A stretch of DNA of 64,000 nucleotides from Gimesia sp. (GTDB lineage Bacteria; Planctomycetota; Planctomycetia; Planctomycetales; Planctomycetaceae): assembly GCA_002706765.1 (NCBI GenBank), contig PAJV01000058.1, positions 124,001 to 188,000 of the forward strand, read 5' to 3'. This document shows, in pieces, positions 27,551 to 36,662 of this stretch. A program made the position numbers and the translations under genes. The notes under the pieces were generated by a model, which saw only the letters and a list, made by a program, of their open reading frames with translations, was not told the DNA's origin and searched no databases. The first letter of the stretch is position 1; every line of letters starts with the position of its first letter.

Positions 27551-28695
27551 GTTGATTCCTGCAGCTTGAGTGAAGGCGTAACCTGTGATCTGCGTGTGCG
27601 CCGTCTCCGCCACCAGACCAGCAGACCGGTGACATAGAGTACCGCAGGCATCAAACCGGACACAAACACGATCCAGCGACCAACCAGACCAAAGGCCTCC
27701 CCATTATGCAGTGGAAACTGCCAGGCAAAAAAAGCGTCCGCCGCCGAACGCTCATTCCAGTCGCGGACCGACAGCACTTCTCCACTGAACTGATCAATCC
27801 AGACACGGCTGTTACCCGAACTCTTCCTCACTTCCCCTGGCTGTCGCAGTCGCACCTCAAAAGAATCTTTCAACTGGGAAGGAAGTTTGACACGTTTGAA
27901 CTCGGCTTCCGGAAAAACAGACTGAGCGATCGCAGTCGCGCGGCTGACATCGATCCGATTTCCCGCAGTCACGGCCGTTGATTTTTTATTTTCAGAACGC
28001 GGCTGACCATCATCCAGAACCGCCAGCACGCACGGTCTGATCCAGGCCGGAAATATCATGTAGACGCCAGAAAAGGATATCACCAGCAGCAGCACCGCCG
28101 CAATCACGCCCGTGCTTTTATGCAGGTCATACTGAAAGCGGCGCCCGCTGCGTATTGCAAAAGCAGCTCGCCAGCAGTGTCGCCAGAGCGGCCACCACAG
28201 ATAGATTCCGCTGGCGACCGAGAACATCAGAATCAGACCACACAAGCCGACAATAATTTCGCCTGATCTACCTGACAGCAGCTTGTAATGCAGGCTGTAA
28301 AGCCACGTCACCAGGTATTCGCCCCAGACACGCTGCCCCGTCACCCGGGCTGTTGAGGGATCGACATAAACCTGGGTGAATCCTGCTTCCTGGTCCTCTG
28401 TATTACGAAACCAGACAGTCCAGACACCCGCCGATGATCGTGGCGGGTCTGCAAAAAACAGCTGCAACCCCGGTTCGGTGACACTCAATTCTGCCGCTTC
28501 CAGAACTTCATCCACAGAGTGTGGTGCATCACTTTCTGCTGACAGCAGGAGTTGAGGATTGAGCCATTCATCAATCGTGTGATGAAACACAAGCAGACTG
28601 CCCGTCAACCCGATGATGACAAACAGCAGCCCCACGGTTAAACCGAGCCAGCGGTGCGTGATCACCCAGAGCCTGCGCAGCCGATGGTTCAGCAT
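27547..28695 (-). CDS. PepSY-associated TM (PiuB-like) membrane protein
   Basis: A 382-residue inner-membrane protein of the PepSY_TM family. Four transmembrane segments are visible at about 10-37, 147-171, 195-222 and 340-362, with two periplasmic PepSY-like regions between them. Conserved histidines in or beside helices (THRWLGL, LHYKLLSG, YDLHKSTG, FPLHNGEAFG) match the family pattern. Members are often next to siderophore receptors and may act as ferric-chelate reductases or in heme binding. The context with FecBDE-type genes fits iron acquisition. It starts 35 bp after the lipoprotein gene. Confidence 0.88.
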   Translation of the reverse strand: MLNHRLRRLWVITHRWLGLTVGLLFVIIGLTGSLLVFHHTIDEWLNPQLLLSAESDAPHSVDEVLEAAELSVTEPGLQLFFADPPRSSAGVWTVWFRNTEDQEAGFTQVYVDPSTARVTGQRVWGEYLVTWLYSLHYKLLSGRSGEIIVGLCGLILMFSVASGIYLWWPLWRHCWRAAFAIRSGRRFQYDLHKSTGVIAAVLLLVISFSGVYMIFPAWIRPCVLAVLDDGQPRSENKKSTAVTAGNRIDVSRATAIAQSVFPEAEFKRVKLPSQLKDSFEVRLRQPGEVRKSSGNSRVWIDQFSGEVLSVRDWNERSAADAFFAWQFPLHNGEAFGLVGRWIVFVSGLMPAVLYVTGLLVWWRRRRTRRSQVTPSLKLQEST

Positions 28696-28730
28696 AAATG
28701 AATCTCCCGGGAACCCTCAGGCTCAATCAC

Positions 28731-29207
28731 TCAATTCAGAGAAGAGCCTTTCAGGATCTTGACATTCTCCAGCACGATCGGCTCCATTTCATTCGCTCCT
28801 TCTTCCACTTTCATATGAATGGTCGATTTTTTGGGATCGGCATACACGCCCTGCAACCGGTCAGGAGGCGGAGGTGGCATACCCCCGCTGGGTGGTCGCC
28901 AGTTCCGATCGGGCCATTCAATGGTCACCGTATAAGCGCCCGCCGGTGCGCCATCATCGCCTTCATAGGTTGTCAGTTGATAGACGCCTTCCGCATCAAC
29001 CTTCCCACTGGGAAGCAGCGGGTATTTGGCGCCGGGCTGAGGTGATTCCGGATGGAACCTGACCGTTGCCCCGGTCGCGGGTGCACCATTTACAGTCAGT
29101 CGACCGGTCACGGCGTTTGTCGTAATCGTCTCGTACTCGGTTCCACTGCACCCGCTGCACACAGCAAGACACAATACAGCCAGCGAACCGGCCAGTCTCT
29201 GATACAT
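28731..29207 (-). CDS. Small lipoprotein with transthyretin-like (carboxypeptidase regulatory-like) domain
   Basis: A 158-residue lipoprotein. The lipobox is AVCSGC and the start is the ATG at 29207, preceded by GAGGGAGA. The mature part is one beta-sandwich: VTGRLTVNGAPATGATVRFHP, then GVYQLTTYEGDDGAPAGAYTV, the planctomycete-type carboxypeptidase-regulatory-like pattern. A Pro-rich patch (PPSGGMPPPPPD) follows. These are commonly encoded next to DUF1559 proteins, as here. Function is unknown; it is probably a periplasmic or outer-membrane structural or binding protein. Confidence 0.8.
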   Translation of the reverse strand: MYQRLAGSLAVLCLAVCSGCSGTEYETITTNAVTGRLTVNGAPATGATVRFHPESPQPGAKYPLLPSGKVDAEGVYQLTTYEGDDGAPAGAYTVTIEWPDRNWRPPSGGMPPPPPDRLQGVYADPKKSTIHMKVEEGANEMEPIVLENVKILKGSSLN

Positions 29208-29271
29208 TAAAAGCGTCTCCCTCAAATCTCTGAACACACCGTTTCTTCAGCAGCCTGAAATCAAACCTTCG

Positions 29272-30264
29272 TTAGAACTCGCCCACAACCTGACCATCCT
29301 GTTTGCTGATCAGGGAACGAAACGTTCCCTTGTCAATATTCGCACTCAGAAATCGCACGGAACCGTCTCCCAGGCTGGCATGCATGCCGCCGGTATGATA
29401 GGAAAAGGCACCGCCCCAGTCGTTCGTGCAATTAATCACACAGGGACCATAATACTGCAAACCATCATAGGTCCAGCTGCGAACGCGGTCGTGCTGAGTC
29501 GACGCCCACCAACCCTGAAAGTTGGTATCCACCACGGTCGGGTAGACATAATCTGCAGGGTCCTTGGGAACACTCCCATTTCGTAGAATATTGGGAAAGT
29601 TGCTGCGTTCGAAACAGAAGATGGTATTCGTCAAGCCATCGGTAATGCTGTTCATCCTGGAGCCACAACGATCGAGAGTTACCCCGCCACTGATGTCCCC
29701 GTTAAACAATGCTCCAACAGTTTCCTGAGGCGTAAATGCGGGATCCCGGAAACTGCGGGCAATAAAATAGTCTCCACTGCCTGCTCTCAGGTTCGTATTG
29801 AAGCTGGATATATCATCTTCCTGCTCAATCACTCCCTGGATCGGTCCACTCCGCGGAGTAGACGGGCAATTGAAGACAGCCAGTTGCGTCTCGATCACTG
29901 GCTGATTTGCCTGATCCGAAACGCCATTGGGGGCATTCTGATTAAACAGATTGTAGGCCGGCGCCTGATCCAGATAAGGTAACAGCGATATCCCCCAACT
30001 GGTCGTCCACGGCCAGGATGCCGCATCCTTGGTCGTAATCCCCACATCAGGTAGTGGCAGCATATTGAACACGTCATTATAATTATGCATGGCCAGACCC
30101 AGCTGCTTCAGATTATTTTTGCACTGAGAGCGACGGGCGGCTTCACGAGCCTGCTGCACTGCCGGCAGCAGCAAGGCGATCAGGATCGCGATAATCGCAA
30201 TCACCACGAGCAATTCAATTAAGGTGAATCCACTTCGGGACGCGCGGGTACTCTTTAACGACAT
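29272..30264 (-). CDS. DUF1559 family pseudopilin-like protein
   Basis: A 330-residue protein with an N-terminal type IV pilin/GspG methylation motif, SGFTLIELLVVIAIIAILIA, which predicts processing by a prepilin peptidase at Gly-Phe. Then comes the planctomycete DUF1559 signature: LLPAVQQAREAARRSQCKNN and LKQLGLAMHNYNDVF, and a C-terminal HTGGMHASLGDGSVRFLSANI with the family's GG...DGSVRF pattern. Planctomycetes carry dozens of these. Their role, possibly pilus-like fibres or secretion pseudopili, is not established. I chose the ATG at 30264, with GGAG 8 nt before it; a TTG lies 18 nt upstream. It may be the first gene of the metal-uptake series. Confidence 0.9.
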   Translation of the reverse strand: MSLKSTRASRSGFTLIELLVVIAIIAILIALLLPAVQQAREAARRSQCKNNLKQLGLAMHNYNDVFNMLPLPDVGITTKDAASWPWTTSWGISLLPYLDQAPAYNLFNQNAPNGVSDQANQPVIETQLAVFNCPSTPRSGPIQGVIEQEDDISSFNTNLRAGSGDYFIARSFRDPAFTPQETVGALFNGDISGGVTLDRCGSRMNSITDGLTNTIFCFERSNFPNILRNGSVPKDPADYVYPTVVDTNFQGWWASTQHDRVRSWTYDGLQYYGPCVINCTNDWGGAFSYHTGGMHASLGDGSVRFLSANIDKGTFRSLISKQDGQVVGEF

Positions 30265-30640
30265 TGGGGAACTCCAGTTCAATCAGGCGGGAGGGATGCG
30301 GCTTTGACGAATGCAAGCGGCAGCGAGCAGGGAGACTGAGTTTCAATCTCTGGACCAATCATAATCGCTTAGCGGGAGATTTCAACCCTGCACTTCGATA
30401 AGAGTGCATCACAGTGACCAAAGCGTCTCTGAATCTGACCTACTCGATCCAAATAGTCCTGGAGACTGTACAATAAGTACGGAAACAATCTGGAGCGCAG
30501 TAAAGCACCAGGAGAGATTCGAATGCCACGGAGGCTAAGACACCACAACCGTAAGACGTTTAAATACAGACACTTACAGTTACATGACACCCTTAGTCCC
30601 TGTAGGAGTGTTGTTAAGCATTTTTATCAAGCTGGAATTC
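30265..30640. other. Intergenic region carrying a dispersed element
   Basis: This gap lies upstream of the DUF1559 gene and downstream of the DUF1501 gene. It contains copy D of the dispersed element and a weak imperfect hairpin (ACACCC...GGAGTGT) near 30,590-30,612. No coding frame is convincing. Confidence 0.4.
30424..30493 (+). repeat. Dispersed ~70-bp intergenic element, copy D
   Basis: It begins CGTCTCTG, has GAGACTGTACAATAAG 38 nt from the start, and ends ACAATCTGG. It shares ATCTGA, ATCCAAAT and CCTGGAGAC with copy C. Its arms are inverted with one mismatch (CGTCTC/GAGACT). Length and spacing equal copies A and B. Confidence 0.5.
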
Positions 30641-32107
30641 TCAGGCGATAATTTCCTGAATCAGATCTCCCCCCAGATCGGTCAGACGGTAATCGCGGCC
30701 GTTGAAACGATAAGTCAGCTTCATGTGGTCGATTCCCATCAGATGCAGCAGCGTGGCATGCAGATCATTTACGCCCACGCGATTGTGCACGGCTTTGTAA
30801 CCGAAGTCGTCGCTGGCACCATACTGTACGCCTCCCTTGATGCCCCCTCCCGCCATCCACATCGTGAAGGCATTCGGATTATGATCGCGGCCCTGACTTC
30901 CCTGGGAATCCGAGGTTCTGCCAAATTCACCACCCCAGACCACGAGCGTGGAATCAAGCAGTCCGCGGGCTTTCAGATCTGACAGCAGCGCACCAATGGG
31001 CTGATCCACTGATTTTGCAGCGATGCGATGATTCAGACCGATATCACTGTGACCGTCCCAGGGAACATCCGCAACGCCACCACCTCCGCCGTTTGTACCG
31101 GCATAAATCTGAATGAACCGCACTCCCCGCTCTACCATGCGGCGGGCAGTGATACATTGTCGCGCGACCAGTTCTGTCTCTTTCTGATCGACGCCGTACA
31201 GTTTTTGAATTGTCTCTGATTCCTCTTTGACATCCAGTGCTTCGGGAGCCGCGGTCTGCATCCGGTATGCCAGTTCAAACGATTCCAGCCGCGCCGCCAG
31301 ATCCGCTTCGTGAGGACGCAGTTTCTGGTGACTGGCATTCAGCTCTTTCAGCAGATCCAACTGGGTCCGCTGCTGGGGATCGGTCATCGAATTCAATCGG
31401 GACAGATTCGAAATTGGCTGCTGGCTACGACCATCAATGGCGGTTGGCTGGTAAACTTTTGGCAAAAAGCCGGGCGCCCAGATCGGATTTCCTCCGCGAG
31501 GCATGGCACCATGCATCACTACGAATCCAGGCAGATTCTGATTTTCCGTCCCCAGTCCATAAGTCACCCAGGACCCCATGCAGGGACGTCCCTGCAGAAA
31601 TGCTCCCGAATTCATCTCCAGCATCGCCGGGGTATGATTGTTTGAACGGGAAAAACAGGAATAGAGAAATGACATATCGTCCACATGCCGTGACACATGG
31701 GGAAAGATTTCGGAAACCCACGCCCCCGATTCTCCATGCTGCTGAAACTTGAAAGGCGATTTTAATAACTTGCCGCTGGTGGTGAAGAAGCCGGTTTTGG
31801 GATCTGCCCCTTCGAGTGTCTCTCCATCCTTTTTCTGCAGCATCGGTTTATAATCAAACGTATCAACCTGAGACGGACTGCCCGGCATGAACAGCCAGAT
31901 GATCGATTTTGCTTTGGAAACAAAGTGCGGCTCGCGCGCTTCCAGGCCTTCTTCCTCTTCCGCGCCAGCCGAGTTGAGAATCCCCTGCTCCGACAGCAGA
32001 CCTGTCAAAGCCAGGCTGCCAAATCCGGAACCGGCATTCTTCAGAAACGCGCGGCGTGCTTCAAAATTAAATGGGAGGCCTGACTGTATGCTGTTTTTTC
32101 GTTTCAT
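30641..32107 (-). CDS. DUF1501 family exported protein
   Basis: A 488-residue DUF1501 protein with a Tat-type leader: ARRAFLKNAGSGFGSLALTG at residues 17-36, then an acidic linker. Hallmarks are SIIWLFMPGSPSQVDTFDYKP, QNLPGFVVMHG, MVERGVRFIQIYAG, TLVVWGGEFGRT, GRDHNPNAFTMWMAGGGIKGG and NDLHATLLHLMGIDH. It lies 45 bp downstream of the DUF1549/DUF1553 cytochrome gene on the same strand, the standard two-gene planctomycete unit. The family fold resembles sulfatases, but the activity is unproven. Confidence 0.93.
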   Translation of the reverse strand: MKRKNSIQSGLPFNFEARRAFLKNAGSGFGSLALTGLLSEQGILNSAGAEEEEGLEAREPHFVSKAKSIIWLFMPGSPSQVDTFDYKPMLQKKDGETLEGADPKTGFFTTSGKLLKSPFKFQQHGESGAWVSEIFPHVSRHVDDMSFLYSCFSRSNNHTPAMLEMNSGAFLQGRPCMGSWVTYGLGTENQNLPGFVVMHGAMPRGGNPIWAPGFLPKVYQPTAIDGRSQQPISNLSRLNSMTDPQQRTQLDLLKELNASHQKLRPHEADLAARLESFELAYRMQTAAPEALDVKEESETIQKLYGVDQKETELVARQCITARRMVERGVRFIQIYAGTNGGGGGVADVPWDGHSDIGLNHRIAAKSVDQPIGALLSDLKARGLLDSTLVVWGGEFGRTSDSQGSQGRDHNPNAFTMWMAGGGIKGGVQYGASDDFGYKAVHNRVGVNDLHATLLHLMGIDHMKLTYRFNGRDYRLTDLGGDLIQEIIA

Positions 32108-32152
32108 AACGTCGTTTGACCTGTTTATCGATGAATGGAAAATCTTTCAGGA

Positions 32153-35110
32153 TCAGTCTACAAATATAAATTCATTCATACAGAAGATCAGCTGACAGAA
32201 ATCTGCCAGCGCCAGGGCATTCGCCTGTGGATTCTCACCATACGATTCCGTCTGGTAATGGATAAACTCCAGCATCTTCTGCTGTTCTTCAGGACTCGGT
32301 TTACGGGAAAGCGCGATCGCGTACACTTCGTCGACCAGCTGTTCGAGTTTTTTCTGATCGTCGGACCGCACTCGTTTGGCAAAATCCTCTGCCAGTTTCC
32401 GGATAAAGGGAGAGTTCATCATTGCCAGCGCCTGGGGAGGTACCGTCGTCACATTGCGTTTGCCAATACTCTGGATTGCATCCGGCGCGTCAAACAGTTG
32501 CAGGATCGGAATCAGTTTGTCGCGTTTGACAGTCAGATAAATACTCCGCCGCTTGTCTTCCTGATTCAAAGTTCCCGGCCCGAACATTTTGGGATCGAGT
32601 GTGCCACTTACCGCCAGCAGGTGATCCCGAATGACTTCTGCATCCATCCGCAATGCCGGTCGTCTCCACCAGAGATGATTTTCCGGATCATGTTCCTTTC
32701 CACTGGCATTGGTGGCCCCTGATTCACGATAGACGGAACTTTGCATTATCAGCTTGTGGAGCGGCTTCAGATTCCAGTTGTTTTCAATCAACTGGGTCGC
32801 CAGGTAATCCAACAGCGCGGGATGAGTGGGCCGAAAGCCCTGGGTACCAAAATCACTGGGCGTCTCGACAATACCACGACCAAAATGATGATGCCACATC
32901 CGATTGACCATCACGCGTGCCAGCAGATGTCCTGCTCCCTGGCTGGTATCGGTCAGCCAGTCTGCAAAAGCAACGCGGGGAGGCACCGGCTTTGCTTTTG
33001 GGGAATCATCCAACAGCCACTGTTTTTCCTGTGCTTCGCCGGTCATCAGCACCTGCAGGAAACCAGGCTCGGCCAGACCATCCTTGCGATTGGAATTCCC
33101 CCGTACCAGATAATACACCTTACGTGAATCAGGTCCAAAATTATAAGTGGCGCCCCCTTTGCGGGCAGCGAAGACCGGCATCAGATCCTGCTTGGGATGC
33201 TTCTTCATATCTTCCTGCTCGGCATCATTCAGTTCCGCCCAGCCTTCATCGTAGGGCGCATACCATTTTAACAGCTCAGCCTGCTGTTTTTCATCACGCT
33301 CAGCTGATGGCAGCGCCAGGATTTTTTGTATGTTGTCCGGGGGAGTCGTCTCTTTGGCCTGGAAATAAAATCCGGAGGGACCGGTCGCATTCACGATTTT
33401 AACCAGCAGTTCATTTTTACCGGCTTTGAGCGGCAGCTTGACTTGATCCTGATCTGCAGCGGCCCCACCCATGACTTTTTTCGACAGAACCGATTTCCCA
33501 TTCAGCCAGACCTGGATCGCATCGTCGCGGCCCAGTGAGATATCCAGCGGACCGGCTGTCGGCACTTCGATCGTGCGAAACAGATAATTCGCAGAGTTAT
33601 CGCCGGTCAGCGTATTATGAACCACACCATCTTTCCATTCCGGCTGAGGCGTCCACTTCAGCTTGCCTTCTGCAAAAGTCTGAGTGAGATCGACTTTCGT
33701 TTCGGGTTCATTTTTCTTACTGAATGCCTGGTCGAAATGGGCAGCTGCAAAGGGACCAATGACATGCCAGTCAGACAGCACCGGTTGAATTGTTTCCGTG
33801 GGCCGTTTCTCCAGCCAGGCGGTGAGCTGTGCCGGGAGTTTTTCTTTCTCGTATTGCAATCGAGCCGCTATAAAAGGTTGATGTGCGAGATCAAAGGCCG
33901 CCTTCTCTTGCTTGTATTTTTCCGGATGCAGGTCATGCTGGTAATCCTGAAAACCGGCTTCAGCGAAGGCAGCGACCATCCGGTAATAGTCATGGCTGGA
34001 AATCGGATCAAATTTATGATCGTGGCACCGCGCACATCCCAACGTTAATCCTAAAGTCGTGGTCCCCACAGTGTGGATAATATCATCCAGCTGTTCGTAG
34101 CGACTGCGTTCCCGTTCTTTCTGTGTCTGCTGCGAAGTAAAGGGCCCCGCTGCCAGAAAGCCGGTCGCTGCCTGAGACATATAATCGGTCGGCCCGAGCT
34201 GATCGCCGGCAATCTGCAGTCTGATGAACTGATCATAGGGCATATCTTCATTGAGCGCTTTGATTACGAAATCACGAAAGTGATACGCTGATGGGCGATC
34301 AAGATCGAAAGCGTAGCCATTACTCTCAGCAAACCGGGCCAGGTCCAGCCAGTGCCGCGCCCAGCGTTCGCCGTAATGGGGGCCGGCCAGCAACCGGTCT
34401 ATCAGTTTTTCATACGCATTCGGATCAGGATCATTCACAAACGATTCCACATCCGCCGGTTCCGGAGGCAATCCCCACAGATCAATGAACACGCGACGAA
34501 TCAAAGTAACGCGACTCGCCATTTCATTGGGCGTAATCCCCGCGGCTTCCTGTTTCGCCAGAATATATTGATCGATGGGATTAGTCACCCAGGTTTTATT
34601 CCGGGGAACCGGAGGCGGCGACTGGTTTAGCGGTTGAAATGACCAGAACTGACGGCCCTTTTCAATATCAATCTTCTCAGTCTTCAACTCTGGTGCTTTG
34701 CCATCGCGAGGATCAGGCGCTCCCATCTGAATCCATTTTTCAAAGTCTGCTATCACCTGCTCAGACAATTTATTCTTGGGAGGCATTTCAAATGATTCAT
34801 GCCGAATCGCTGCCATCAGCAGACTCTGCTTGGGATCCCCGGGTACAATCGTGGCTCCCGTGTCCCCTCCCTTCAGCATCGCCGGACCGGAATCCAGCAG
34901 CAGTTTCCCTTCCAGTTTATTATTCTTCTTTGCGTCCAGGGAATGACATTCATAACACTCATTCACCAGCACCGGCCTGATTTTGGATTCGAAAAACTGA
35001 ATCCCTTCCCGACTCGGTTCCGCAGGTTTGGTGGCTTCAACTGCCAACGCAGGCTGAGACAGGGTGATGATTCCCAGAAGTGAGAGCAGACAAAAGCGAA
35101 TCATTAACAT
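32153..35110 (-). CDS. PSCyt1-DUF1549-DUF1553 planctomycete cytochrome protein with inserted jelly-roll
   Basis: A 985-residue exported protein. A signal peptide (LLSLLGIITLSQPALAVEA) leads to a PSCyt1 domain with one heme c site, CYECH (Cys52, Cys55, His56). DUF1549 (PSCyt2) spans about 145-360 and includes LIRRVFIDLWGLPPEPADVE, YGERWARHWLDLARFAES and CARCHDHKFDPI; the CARCH motif may be a second heme site. A beta-rich insertion at about 470-620 (LGRDDAIQVWLNGKSVL) resembles a carbohydrate-binding or PA14-like module. DUF1553 fills the C-terminal third (ARVMVNRMWHHHFGRGIVETP). Paired with a DUF1501 protein; electron transfer in glycan or sugar oxidation is a reasonable but unproven idea. Confidence 0.92.
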   Translation of the reverse strand: MLMIRFCLLSLLGIITLSQPALAVEATKPAEPSREGIQFFESKIRPVLVNECYECHSLDAKKNNKLEGKLLLDSGPAMLKGGDTGATIVPGDPKQSLLMAAIRHESFEMPPKNKLSEQVIADFEKWIQMGAPDPRDGKAPELKTEKIDIEKGRQFWSFQPLNQSPPPVPRNKTWVTNPIDQYILAKQEAAGITPNEMASRVTLIRRVFIDLWGLPPEPADVESFVNDPDPNAYEKLIDRLLAGPHYGERWARHWLDLARFAESNGYAFDLDRPSAYHFRDFVIKALNEDMPYDQFIRLQIAGDQLGPTDYMSQAATGFLAAGPFTSQQTQKERERSRYEQLDDIIHTVGTTTLGLTLGCARCHDHKFDPISSHDYYRMVAAFAEAGFQDYQHDLHPEKYKQEKAAFDLAHQPFIAARLQYEKEKLPAQLTAWLEKRPTETIQPVLSDWHVIGPFAAAHFDQAFSKKNEPETKVDLTQTFAEGKLKWTPQPEWKDGVVHNTLTGDNSANYLFRTIEVPTAGPLDISLGRDDAIQVWLNGKSVLSKKVMGGAAADQDQVKLPLKAGKNELLVKIVNATGPSGFYFQAKETTPPDNIQKILALPSAERDEKQQAELLKWYAPYDEGWAELNDAEQEDMKKHPKQDLMPVFAARKGGATYNFGPDSRKVYYLVRGNSNRKDGLAEPGFLQVLMTGEAQEKQWLLDDSPKAKPVPPRVAFADWLTDTSQGAGHLLARVMVNRMWHHHFGRGIVETPSDFGTQGFRPTHPALLDYLATQLIENNWNLKPLHKLIMQSSVYRESGATNASGKEHDPENHLWWRRPALRMDAEVIRDHLLAVSGTLDPKMFGPGTLNQEDKRRSIYLTVKRDKLIPILQLFDAPDAIQSIGKRNVTTVPPQALAMMNSPFIRKLAEDFAKRVRSDDQKKLEQLVDEVYAIALSRKPSPEEQQKMLEFIHYQTESYGENPQANALALADFCQLIFCMNEFIFVD

Positions 35111-35374
35111 TATCCCTCATAAGCAAGGCGAGAAAGTAAGGAGAGAATCTCAGGCAGTATGATTAGTTGACTGTTATGATTTAACCGGGCAGCCTCATTA
35201 TTTTATAGACAGCAGATACATAAAGGATCACTTAATTGTACAACGTTCCAGACGCTTCGCAAGGAGGATCCATGGCGAGGCAATTTCCGATTCCTCGCTG
35301 CAGAAACCGGACGAACAGCTCTGAAAGATAAACTGCTCTGCCATGAACCAGATTCCAATGCATCACAAAATTTA

Positions 35375-36394
35375 TTAGTCGCGCTCAAAAACAATGACCG
35401 ATCCCGTCCGGGCCGATTCCGTTGCCGCCGCCATCCAGGCCACCGCGGCACAAGACTCGTCGGGAGTGATTCGCTCAGGCCGTTCACCGCTCCGCACGCA
35501 GTCAGCGAAATAACGCAGTTCTTCCTGCAGCACCCCCAGGTAGCGGCCAAACGGACGAGGCCAGTACATCGTATCCGGCATCTTGACACCCTCGGCATCA
35601 TGAATCGTCAGTCCCGCTTCGCCACAGTTGATATAGATCGCCCCCTTCGTGCCGATAATTTCCATGCGGGCGTCGATCGTATAAGGCGTCGATTCCGGCA
35701 GATGCCAGACCGATTCCACCACGGCAACCGCACCGTTATCCAGTCTCGCAATCGACCAGCCCCCGTCAGGATATTTATTCTTACCCGGATGAACTTCCTG
35801 TGCATAGACGGTGGAAACGTTCGCACCACTGAACCAGAGCATCAGGTCGGCATCATGAATTCCATCACCCATCAAAGCAGAAATATCATCGAGAACAGTC
35901 TCACCGATTGCCTTCGACAGGTTCCGCCGCGCATGCATGGAGATGATCTCACCGATGCGACCCTCCTCAATCGCCTGTTTCGCCAGAGTCACGCGCGGAT
36001 CAAAACGGCAGATATGACCCACCATTAAAAAACCGGTCGCAGCTTCAGCTGCCGCAACGATCTGTTCACAATCAGTCACTGTCGGCGCCATCGGTTTTTC
36101 CAGCAGGACATGCTTACCGCTGCGCAGGGCATCGATGGCAATTTCACGATGATCATTGATGTGAGTCGTAATGCTGACGGCGTCGATTTCAGGATCAGCC
36201 AGCAGTTCACGATAATCCGTATACCGCCGCGTGACTCCCAGTCGGTCCGCAATTTCATTCAGGCGTTCAGGGCGCCTGGTGCATAACGCCGCCAGTTCGA
36301 TTCCCGGTATCTCCGCCAGGTTGTCCGCATGAACTTCCCCAAACCATCCCAGGCCAATCACTCCCCAGCGAACGGTATCTGATGAACTCATCAT
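35375..36394 (-). CDS. Gfo/Idh/MocA family NAD(P)-dependent oxidoreductase
   Basis: A dehydrogenase of about 339 residues that probably acts on a sugar or inositol derivative. The Rossmann motif RWGVIGLGWFGEVHADN is at the N-terminus, followed by LCTRRPERL and the VLLEKPMAPT motif, in which the Lys is the expected catalytic lysine. A C-terminal alpha/beta domain follows (GDGIHDADLMLWFSG). The frame is open 70 codons upstream, but the ATG at 36394 begins directly before the Rossmann fold and has AGAGG upstream, so I use it. The gene diverges from the next cytochrome operon; a shared pathway is possible but not shown. Confidence 0.92.
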   Translation of the reverse strand: MMSSSDTVRWGVIGLGWFGEVHADNLAEIPGIELAALCTRRPERLNEIADRLGVTRRYTDYRELLADPEIDAVSITTHINDHREIAIDALRSGKHVLLEKPMAPTVTDCEQIVAAAEAATGFLMVGHICRFDPRVTLAKQAIEEGRIGEIISMHARRNLSKAIGETVLDDISALMGDGIHDADLMLWFSGANVSTVYAQEVHPGKNKYPDGGWSIARLDNGAVAVVESVWHLPESTPYTIDARMEIIGTKGAIYINCGEAGLTIHDAEGVKMPDTMYWPRPFGRYLGVLQEELRYFADCVRSGERPERITPDESCAAVAWMAAATESARTGSVIVFERD

Positions 36395-36662
36395 AAGACT
36401 CTGGACCTCTCGAATCATGATTTCAAAAACCAGTGCGGTAACTCGTGTTTTCCAAAGTATCGTAAACCTGACTCCTCGTCCATCGAACCGCGATCTGTAT
36501 AATCCCGATAATTCACCCGCTTCACGTAATGTGAACTCCCTCACCGGACCGTATCGGAGTCCTGTTTCAGGCGTTTTTTGTCTTGTATGCCCTGTCCGCA
36601 TCACTTAGTATGGAGGAAACAACACCTGCGTTCCTCATACCTGCCTGCCAGCGTTGCTAATA

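Noticed and set aside
30583-30615. Possible terminator between the DUF1501 and DUF1559 genes
   Set aside because: The stem is short and imperfect and no clear T run follows it on the needed strand.
35111-35601. Minus-strand frame of 132 codons around the end of the oxidoreductase gene
   Set aside because: It overlaps the end of a clear oxidoreductase in another frame, and its composition (many Arg, Ser and Cys) is that of a shadow frame.
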